Assembly: GCA_003543135.1 (NCBI GenBank)
Contig: DPJG01000015.1
Location: 1 to 33,189, forward strand
Source: Rheinheimera sp.
Lineage (GTDB): Bacteria; Pseudomonadota; Gammaproteobacteria; Enterobacterales; Alteromonadaceae
Length of the DNA: 33,189 nucleotides
Reading direction: 5' to 3'
A program made the position numbers and the translations under genes. The notes under the pieces were generated by a model. The model was not told the origin of the DNA and did not search any database. It saw only the letters and a list, made by a program, of their open reading frames with translations. Shown in pieces: positions 1 through 5,395 of the stretch (its first letter is position 1; each line of letters starts with the position of its first letter).

Positions 1-157
1 CAGTTGGCGTCTTAAAACCTCAAACTTTCAATTTTTATCGGCTCGGCAAAACGGGGAGGGAAAGCGCTGGCGTCGCTTGCCTCAAACAGTTGGCGTCTTA
101 AAACCTCAAACGTTCAATTTTTATCGGCTCGGCAAAACGGGGAGGGAAAGCGCTGGC
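1..157. repeat. 86-bp-period tandem direct repeat
   Basis: Bases 1-71 recur at 87-157 (offset 86) with one mismatch seen, T at 26 against G at 112. A 15-base unit joins the two copies. The first copy starts exactly at the window edge, so more copies may lie to the left. I see no ORF or known element in the repeat. It lies on the upstream side of the cassette run, so it may belong to an ORF-less cassette or to the leader side of the integron; this cannot be decided here. Confidence 0.9.
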
Positions 158-278
158 TGGGGGATTGGTCTTTTCCTTATTTAGCCGGCAATACGTCATT
201 TATTCTGTTGTAAGTGATTAGTTTCAAATTAACTATGCGGGTTTATCCACGCTTTTACGCCCGCCCAAAATCGCTGCT
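158..278. other. Non-coding stretch upstream of the first recognisable attC
   Basis: No ORF with a credible ribosome site is visible between the tandem repeat and the first attC. A short inverted pair (GCGGG near 237 and CCCGC near 259) could form a small hairpin. Together with the repeat this leaves the first ~400 bases without a gene. It may be an ORF-less cassette, which is common in chromosomal integrons. Confidence 0.5.
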
Positions 279-393
279 GTTATAACCACTTGTCGTCAAT
301 CATATTTATCTGTAGCTTGGATAGATATTGGAACAAAAGCAGGGAAAACCACGCTTTAAATCGTGGTTTTTCCCGTTGATTAAGTTGTTAGGC
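279..393 (+). other. Probable attC recombination site (attC-0)
   Basis: The right core site GTTAGGC at 387-393 matches the GTTRRRY consensus. The left arm begins near TATAAC at 281-286. The ends are imperfect inverted repeats: TAACCACTTG on the left against the complement of AAGTTGTTA on the right. The centre carries a long stem-loop, GGGAAAACCACG (342-353) against CGTGGTTTTTCCC (362-374). The left boundary is less certain than the right one, which directly precedes the first cassette gene. Confidence 0.6.
342..374 (+). terminator. Strong hairpin inside attC-0, terminator-like
   Basis: GGGAAAACCACG and CGTGGTTTTTCCC form a roughly 12-bp stem with one bulged T around an 8-base loop. It lacks a run of T after the stem, since the T run lies inside the stem. 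It is therefore more likely the folded arm of the attC site than a dedicated terminator, but it could attenuate read-through from upstream cassettes. Confidence 0.4.
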
Positions 394-418
394 AATTAAA
401 TTAGGGAGTTCTGTAGAT

Positions 419-634
419 ATGGCAAAAATGACAGTTTGTATTCTGAACAGCAAATCTATTGATATAAACGAGGCCATAGACATAAAGGACTCTGGCAGTA
501 AGGTTGCTGCAGATTTTCGTTGTACCGAGTGCAATAAACCTGTGCGCCCTCATCGGGCAGGTGGTCATGCAGCTGCTCATTTTGAGCACCTTGAACGCAA
601 TCCAAATTGTTCACAAAGCCATGTTGCACGTTAA
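419..634 (+). CDS. Small CoiA-like zinc-ribbon cassette protein (71 aa)
   Basis: The 71-residue product has a Cys-x2-Cys pair at about residues 35-38, then His-rich segments and a final Cys at about residue 64 (AHFEH, then NPNCS). This resembles the short N-terminal metal-binding segment of competence protein CoiA and of related nuclease-associated proteins. No nuclease domain follows, so it is at most a stand-alone module. Start: GGGAG at 404-408 lies 10 bases before the ATG. The stop is directly followed by the attC core GCCTAAC. The gene is the first in a run of + strand cassettes. The family assignment rests on motif memory only; the function is unknown. Confidence 0.7.
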   Translation: MAKMTVCILNSKSIDINEAIDIKDSGSKVAADFRCTECNKPVRPHRAGGHAAAHFEHLERNPNCSQSHVAR

Positions 635-733
635 GCCTAACAAGTTACTTAATTTCGTGCCGGCCACAAATAGCGTGGCCTCCACGGGACTGCCTACGCT
701 GCGCTGCGGCAGCCCATTAGTAATGCGTTAGCA
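635..733 (+). other. attC recombination site (attC-1)
   Basis: The left core GCCTAAC (635-641) matches RYYYAAC. The right core is GTTAGCA (727-733), with the last bases off consensus. The outer arms are inverted repeats: TAACAAGTTACT on the left pairs with AGTAATGCGTTA on the right apart from the central spacer. Inner pairs GGCCAC/GTGGCC and CTGCC/GGCAG extend the fold. The site follows the stop of the 71-aa gene without a gap, as expected for a cassette. Confidence 0.85.
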
Positions 734-747
734 GTAACGAGGTTCTG

Positions 748-1299
748 ATGGACTTAGCTAAGAAATTTTATTTTGCGTGGTGTGATAAAGTAAATTCACG
801 TAAGAAAGAGCTTGAAAATACATGGAGAAACTCTAAAACCTATACAAAGACAATTATCCATTCAGATAACTCAATTTTAATGGATGTATCTGAGACCTTG
901 GGCTTTAAATGTTATAACGCGGATTACTACTTTATTGATGCAGTTTTCTTTAAACCTGAAGATTTGGTTCCTGAGTATCCAGAGGCTTACTACTTAACTG
1001 ATCTTCGGATCGCGTTTGAGCATGAAAATGATTTTGCTAGTGGTTTATTTCAAGAGGTCTGTCATCTACTCCAAGTTAACTGTGACTTGAAGGTCTTGGT
1101 TACTTATCCGCCCAATGAAACCGATGAATTGTCCGAGCTTGAGTATTTACACAAAATAGTAAGGAAATCTCGCAAAGAGAGTGCTCTATCGGAAAACAAT
1201 AGTTTTCTGATAATTATGGGTCATGATGAATTGGAAAAATGGAAGGGGTGGATTTACAAATCTGCGGGTTGGGAACAAATAGCTAACAATTCAAGTTAG
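748..1299 (+). CDS. Hypothetical cassette protein, possible PD-(D/E)XK-like fold (183 aa)
   Basis: Not a family I can name. The AT-rich gene encodes a soluble, charged 183-aa protein. The middle part reads YYFIDAVFF (about 61-69), then LRIAFEHEND (about 86-95) and LKVLVTYP (about 114-121). The order strand with Asp, strand with Glu-x-Glu, helix, strand is what one sees in PD-(D/E)XK nuclease-fold proteins, but the catalytic Lys is not obvious, so this is a suggestion only. GAGG at 739-742 lies five bases before the ATG, just after the attC-1 right core at 727. Its own attC follows at about 1330. No secretion signal or membrane segment is seen. Confidence 0.75.
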   Translation: MDLAKKFYFAWCDKVNSRKKELENTWRNSKTYTKTIIHSDNSILMDVSETLGFKCYNADYYFIDAVFFKPEDLVPEYPEAYYLTDLRIAFEHENDFASGLFQEVCHLLQVNCDLKVLVTYPPNETDELSELEYLHKIVRKSRKESALSENNSFLIIMGHDELEKWKGWIYKSAGWEQIANNSS

Positions 1300-1329
1300 T
1301 GTAGCGAGCCGCGCAAGTTCGCTGGAGGC

Positions 1330-1387
1330 TGCTAACAAGCAAAGACTGCCGACGCTTAACAGCGCGTGGCTGCTTTGAGCGTTAAAT
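1330..1387 (+). other. attC recombination site (attC-2)
   Basis: The right core GTTAAAT (1381-1387) fits GTTRRRY exactly. The left core region TGCTAAC (1330-1336) fits except its first base. The outer arms pair: TAACAAGCAAAG with CTTTGAGCGTTA, leaving the usual central spacer. At about 58 bases it is near the small end of attC sizes. It closes the 183-aa cassette and opens the next one. Confidence 0.85.
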
Positions 1388-1402
1388 TGAACGGAGTGAC
1401 AA

Positions 1403-1714
1403 GTGCCTGATTTGAAATATGTGCAGCTTGAAAGTGATATCCAATCAGCTTTGAAGCTCTGTGGTTGGGTAAAATTTCTTAAAATCGTCTTGGCTTTATT
1501 GGTTTTACTATCGTATTTCTTTTTTCCTGACTGGTTGGGGAAGTTAATAGTTATTTCTGTCGTAATCTCCCTAGTTTTGCCGCTTGGCTTCTTTGATGTT
1601 TTTATTCAAAAGTTATTGGAATACAACACTCAAAAAACCGAAGAGCGTCAAACTTTAAATGCCAAAGAAGCAAATGAGCATTTCGACAATCTGTACAAAA
1701 GGGTTGGGAAGTAA
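1403..1714 (+). CDS. Small two-helix membrane protein in a cassette (103 aa)
   Basis: The product has two adjacent hydrophobic segments, about residues 24-40 and 46-68, and a charged C-terminal tail (about 75-103) that could form a short helix. It should be an inner-membrane hairpin protein with both ends on the same side. The start is GTG at 1403, with GGAG at 1393-1396 six bases upstream. This start lies 16 bases beyond the attC-2 right core. No family is recognised. Small membrane proteins are common in integron arrays and some are toxins or stress proteins, but nothing here shows that. Confidence 0.75.
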   Translation: MPDLKYVQLESDIQSALKLCGWVKFLKIVLALLVLLSYFFFPDWLGKLIVISVVISLVLPLGFFDVFIQKLLEYNTQKTEERQTLNAKEANEHFDNLYKRVGK

Positions 1715-1718
1715 TGCA

Positions 1719-1785
1719 ATTTAACAAGCCGCGTCATTCGGGGCCTGCGACGCTCGCGCGCTTGCGCGGGTCGCTATAGTTAAAC
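1719..1785 (+). other. attC recombination site (attC-3)
   Basis: Both cores match the consensus exactly: ATTTAAC at 1719-1725 (RYYYAAC) and GTTAAAC at 1779-1785 (GTTRRRY), and they are near-perfect inverted complements. The centre is GC-rich with inverted pairs (GCGAC at 1747-1751, GTCGC at 1770-1774, and the self-complementary region around 1753-1769). Length is about 67 bases. It follows the 103-aa gene by four bases. Confidence 0.9.
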
Positions 1786-1812
1786 TCGCGTGAGTCGAGA
1801 AATAGGGACTGC

Positions 1813-2388
1813 ATGAATCAGAGGACGATGGGAGACATACACTACGGAATACAAAATCCAAGAGACCTTTTGGATAAATTTCTGCAAGATGCAAGTAAGA
1901 TTTCAAAGCTTCCAGATAAATATGACTTATTCAATTTCGTTGTTACAGCAGCTGTGCTGAGTGAGTGGATTTGCAAATTCTATAAAAAAGTAATGCCAGA
2001 GGATTTATTGAGGGCTATGAACGGAGAGTCTGAAACCGGACTTCCTATAGATGCTGAAGACTGGATAGATGACAAAAGCTGTTTGCCAAATCCCGCGCAA
2101 GGAGCGTGCAGGCACATATGCAATGCGATGCGTATATGTTGGGGTACAGCCAATGCGAGCAAGCATTACTATTGGCAAAAAAGTAGCGGTGTGCAGTCAA
2201 TCGGCGCTGAGCCGGAAATTAATGATTTTTATAGTTATTTCAATACCGCAGTAGGCGCCGGTATATTCATAAATTACAACGGTGAATATTACACTGTAGA
2301 ACAAGTTAAAGAGATATTAGTGCAGTTCTATCCCAGCTTCATCGAATATCTGGAAGCCCTGCAAGAGGGGCATGAAAATGCACCATAA
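1813..2388 (+). CDS. Hypothetical cassette protein (191 aa)
   Basis: I do not recognise the family. The product is soluble, with no signal peptide. It has a helical N-terminal half rich in aromatic residues (a Phe-Val-Val-Thr-Ala-Ala-Val-Leu-Ser-Glu-Trp run at about 43-53), a central Cys- and Trp-containing segment (about 90-120), and a charged C-terminal helix. The alternating helical pattern is vaguely HEPN-like, but I cannot place the catalytic motif. The ATG at 1813 has only a weak GGGA upstream; the in-frame ATG at 1828 is a possible alternative. The TAA stop sits inside the attC-4 left core, a compact arrangement typical of cassettes. It is the last array gene before the chromosomal gamma-glutamyltransferase gene. 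Confidence 0.75.
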   Translation: MNQRTMGDIHYGIQNPRDLLDKFLQDASKISKLPDKYDLFNFVVTAAVLSEWICKFYKKVMPEDLLRAMNGESETGLPIDAEDWIDDKSCLPNPAQGACRHICNAMRICWGTANASKHYYWQKSSGVQSIGAEPEINDFYSYFNTAVGAGIFINYNGEYYTVEQVKEILVQFYPSFIEYLEALQEGHENAP

Positions 2389-2460
2389 CAAACGCCAGCA
2401 CAACGCACCTGCTGCGCTGGACTCGCAACACGTAGCACTTGTTTGTGGCGGGTGTTAGCG
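2383..2460 (+). other. attC recombination site (attC-4), end of array
   Basis: The left core CCATAAC (2383-2389) and right core GTTAGCG (2454-2460) flank about 78 bases. The arms pair as TAACAAACGCC with GGCGGGTGTTA apart from a short spacer, resembling the TAACAAACG type of Vibrio-like repeats. The left core contains the stop codon of the 191-aa gene. No further attC is seen directly downstream, so this is taken as the end of the contiguous array. Confidence 0.85.
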
Positions 2461-2540
2461 TGCTTTCATCTCATAAAAAAACTTTATCTATAAACCCTAA
2501 ACTACAAACCACAAACAAGTTACAGGAGTAGCAGACATCT

Positions 2541-4280
2541 ATGAAGGGAATCATGCGGTTTTTGAAATGGGCATTCGCCTTCATTTCAGTGATTGGCATT
2601 GCAGCGGTTGTGGCGGGATTGTCGTTTCGCTCGGGGTTAGGCACGCCAAGCACAGAGTTCAAAGAAAAAGCAGTGTATGCACCGCATGGTGTTGTGGCGA
2701 CCAGCCAACCTTTAGCCAGTCAGGCTGGTTTGGCCGTGCTGCAAAATGGTGGCAACGCGGTGGATGCTGCAGTGACCGCTGCGGCCGTGTTGAGTGTTGT
2801 TGAACCTTATATGACCGGTATTGGCGGCGATATGTTTGCGATGCTTTGGCTGGAGTCTGAGCAGCGCCTGATCGGTATTGATGGCAGCGGCCATGCCGGT
2901 GCGCTGATGACACTCGATAAATTGGCAGGCCGTAATCGTGTACCAGACGAGGGCGCGCAATCCATTACCTTGCCTGGGGCGCTTAGTGGCTGGGCAATGT
3001 TGTTGGAAACCCATGGCACAATCAGTCTGGCGCAAGCATTGGCACCAGCAATTGCGTTGGCAGAAAAAGGCTTCCCAATCTCTGAAACAACAGCTGAAGA
3101 ATGGGGACTTTTTGCAAGTAAAATCAATTATGACCAAGGGGCAAAAAGCACCTTTTTAATGGATGGCGGCCGCACGCCTGCTGCCGGTGATTGGTTTGTG
3201 AATCCAGACTATGCCAACACACTGAAACTGATAGCCGCAGAAGGACATAAGGTGCTGTATGGCGGTGAACTGGGTGAGAACATTGCGGCAAGAGTGCAAG
3301 AATTGGGCGGTTTTTTAACCCCTGGCGACTTTGCCAATTATCAGGCGAAGTGGGTGGCGCCTATGTCCGTGTCCTATAAAGACTATCGTTTATGGGAGTT
3401 ACCGCCGAATGGGCAGGGTATTGCAGCGCTTGAAATGCTGAAAATCTTAGAACCCTATGATTTAAAGGCGATGCAGCATAATTCGCCCAGCTATTTACAC
3501 CATCTGATTGAAGCCAAAAAGTTGGCTTACGCCGACCTCGAACATTTTGTTGGTGACCCCGAATTTATGCAGATAAAAGCGGAACAGTTGTTAGAAGACG
3601 CTGTGATTGCGAAACGGCGTGCGTTGATTAAGCCGCAGCAAGCCATGCAGCAAGCTGAGCCGGAAGCTTCCCTCACCACCAGCGACACAACCTATCTGAG
3701 CGTGGCAGACAAAAACGGCAATATGGTGTCCTTGATTAACAGCATTGCCGGGCCTTTTGGCTCTGGCGTTGTGGTTCCGGGCACCGGTTTTGCTTTACAA
3801 AATCGCGGTGTGGGTTTGTCGCTGCAACCCAACCGCGCCAACACAGTTGCCCCAGGCAGAAAGCCATTTCATACTATTATTCCTGGTTTTGTCACTAAAG
3901 CCGATGCTCATGGTAAGCAACAACCCTGGTTAAGTTTTGGCATTGTTGGTGGTCCGCAGCAGCCTCAGGCGCATGTGCAAATGCTGCTGAATATGGTGGT
4001 GTTTGGTATGGATGTACAAGAAGCTATTGATGCGCCGAGGTTTCGCCATTGGGAAGGCAATAGCGTCAGCTTTGAACAAGGCATCCCACAGAGTACAGTG
4101 GATGAACTCTATTCGCTCGGACATGCACCGCAAAACCCGGTGATGGCCACGGTACAGGGCTTTTTTCACGGCAATAACCCCGGGCTGGTCTTTGGTGGCG
4201 GACAAGGTGTGATGAAAACGTCCAAAGGCTATGTCGCAGGTTCTGATTCCCGTCGTGATGGCGTGGCTGCGGCACATTAG
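2541..4280 (+). CDS. Gamma-glutamyltransferase family protein (glutathione hydrolase-like)
   Basis: An N-terminal-nucleophile hydrolase of the GGT family, 579 aa, close to the usual 550-600. The family cleaves itself into two chains at a Thr and then transfers or hydrolyses gamma-glutamyl groups. Visible: a hydrophobic N-terminal segment (about 8-27, signal or anchor), the AVDAAVTAA region (about 74-82), GIGGDMF, and DTTYLSVAD in which T383 is the expected nucleophile (equivalent to E. coli T391). The PPNGQG motif and the GGPQQPQ segment resemble the GGT-like YwrD branch rather than classical Ggt, so the substrate is uncertain. Start ATG 2541 has AGGAG 12 bases upstream; ATG 2553 is an alternative. 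It directly follows the cassette array but its base composition is like the chromosome. Confidence 0.9.
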   Translation: MKGIMRFLKWAFAFISVIGIAAVVAGLSFRSGLGTPSTEFKEKAVYAPHGVVATSQPLASQAGLAVLQNGGNAVDAAVTAAAVLSVVEPYMTGIGGDMFAMLWLESEQRLIGIDGSGHAGALMTLDKLAGRNRVPDEGAQSITLPGALSGWAMLLETHGTISLAQALAPAIALAEKGFPISETTAEEWGLFASKINYDQGAKSTFLMDGGRTPAAGDWFVNPDYANTLKLIAAEGHKVLYGGELGENIAARVQELGGFLTPGDFANYQAKWVAPMSVSYKDYRLWELPPNGQGIAALEMLKILEPYDLKAMQHNSPSYLHHLIEAKKLAYADLEHFVGDPEFMQIKAEQLLEDAVIAKRRALIKPQQAMQQAEPEASLTTSDTTYLSVADKNGNMVSLINSIAGPFGSGVVVPGTGFALQNRGVGLSLQPNRANTVAPGRKPFHTIIPGFVTKADAHGKQQPWLSFGIVGGPQQPQAHVQMLLNMVVFGMDVQEAIDAPRFRHWEGNSVSFEQGIPQSTVDELYSLGHAPQNPVMATVQGFFHGNNPGLVFGGGQGVMKTSKGYVAGSDSRRDGVAAAH

Positions 4281-4530
4281 CATTCATCACTTGTGTGTAG
4301 GCTCTTCAACCGGCTAATGCTTGTGCTTTTTACAACAGCCAGATGAGGGGTGATAGGGCTAACCATCACATCTTAATCGCCCAGGCTGCGCATGGCAAAA
4401 CGCGCGCGTTTTTTCCCGCCCTAGATTTGGTAGTTATGTTTTACCGACTTGTGGCTAATTGATTTCGAATTATGCAAAACGCAAGACCTGAGCCAAATGG
4501 CCGAGCTAAGTTGGGCGTTGTGTTTGTGAG
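4281..4530. other. Intergenic region with a palindrome and a possible attC-like core
   Basis: About 250 bases without a gene. It contains a self-complementary stretch AAAACGCGCGCGTTTT followed by TT at 4397-4414, which could terminate the GGT transcript. Near the right end is GTTGGGC at 4510-4516, which fits the attC right-core consensus and lies 15 bases before the ATG of the next gene. I could not find a convincing left arm. Confidence 0.4.
4397..4414 (+). terminator. Possible terminator after the GGT-family gene
   Basis: The palindrome AAAACG-CGCG-CGTTTT is followed by two more T residues and then CCC. The stem is short and the loop tight, so termination strength is doubtful. It lies about 115 bases beyond the GGT stop. 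Confidence 0.35.
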
Positions 4531-5229
4531 ATGAATATGGATAGTTACCAGAAAATAGCTCAGCTTGAGGCAAGATACTGCGAAATAATCAGGGAAACCG
4601 ATTTACGCGAGTTATATGGGAATAGCCAGCTTTCGGGGGTGTTCTTAGCTTCGCCGAGTAACGCTTACTTCGAGTCGAGCAAGAAGGTTTTTATTATCGG
4701 CCAGGAAACAAGAGATTGGAGAAGGGCTAAATGTCATATAAAAAATGAATATAGCTCTGATATCAATGCCATCAGGGAGTCGATGCAGGCAACCTTAGAT
4801 TTCAATCAAAAGAAACCAAAATCCTCGAAATTTCGTCAGTTCTACATCAAAGCGTCGAATTTATTATCCAAATCAAATAGTGATCCGAAGCACTCAGCAG
4901 TTTGGACAAACCAATTTTGTATTAGCTACAAAGGTAATTCACCAGTACATTCGGATGCTTTCCCAGAAATAAAAGAGTTATCAAAGAAGCTACTCAAAGC
5001 TCAATTTGAGATTTTATCGCCAGATATCGCTATTTTTGCTGTTGGTTCCTCTCGTGATAAGTACATTAAAGAAGCTCTTGATGTTACAACGATTGATGTA
5101 ATACATCCGCGTCGCCTTTGGCACTTTAAAGTCGGGGATACAAACTGCTTCCGCTGTAATCACCCTCGATGGCATGGTGCCAATCGATACCTTGCTGAAG
5201 CATTGGAGTTGGCTAAAGCACTTACATAA
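4531..5229 (+). CDS. Hypothetical protein with weak uracil-DNA-glycosylase-like motifs (232 aa)
   Basis: Soluble 232-aa product of an AT-rich gene unlike its neighbours. VFIIGQETRDW at about 52-62 resembles the first active-site loop of the uracil-DNA glycosylase superfamily (Gly-Gln-Glu in place of Gly-x-Asp-Pro). IAIFAVGSS at about 168-176 is a second strand, and NHPRWHGAN near 210-218 occupies the place of the C-terminal His-Pro-Ser loop. These are weak resemblances; DNA repair activity is not shown. The ATG at 4531 is close to its possible ribosome site, and ATG 4537 is an alternative. A GTTGGGC core 15 bases upstream and a stop within CATAACAACGG suggest a stray integron cassette. Confidence 0.7.
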   Translation: MNMDSYQKIAQLEARYCEIIRETDLRELYGNSQLSGVFLASPSNAYFESSKKVFIIGQETRDWRRAKCHIKNEYSSDINAIRESMQATLDFNQKKPKSSKFRQFYIKASNLLSKSNSDPKHSAVWTNQFCISYKGNSPVHSDAFPEIKELSKKLLKAQFEILSPDIAIFAVGSSRDKYIKEALDVTTIDVIHPRRLWHFKVGDTNCFRCNHPRWHGANRYLAEALELAKALT

Positions 5230-5278
5230 CAACGGCTGGGGTTAGTGAGGCTACCCATCGCAGTTGCTCTGTCATTGA

Positions 5279-5308
5279 TAAAAAAAGCCCCGGTTTTTAC
5301 CAGGGCTT
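5279..5308 (-). terminator. Intrinsic terminator of the TonB-dependent receptor gene
   Basis: On the - strand, AAGCCCTGG and CCGGGGCTT form a stem with one mismatch around an A-rich loop, followed by a run of seven T. It lies about 90 bases beyond the receptor's stop. The + strand copy has a poorer T run, so it could serve the upstream + strand gene only weakly. Confidence 0.85.
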
Positions 5309-5395
5309 GTTCTCTATCCACAGTGTGCAGCCACTGTCGCTAAACACGGCAACGGCTGCGATGGTTGATCACAACTGCTGAACGCAGCAAAAGCA

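Noticed and set aside
2461-2540. TTTCAT/CTCATAA sequence before the GGT-family gene as a Pho box
   Set aside because: The two TCAT units are not 11 bases apart.
2712-3137. Antisense open frame of 141 codons within the GGT-family gene
   Set aside because: It lies wholly opposite a gene with clear family motifs, has no ribosome site and a composition expected of a shadow frame.
5224-5247. Complete attC site after the UDG-like gene
   Set aside because: The two core-like sequences are only about 16 bases apart, much less than the smallest working attC; kept only as a possible remnant.
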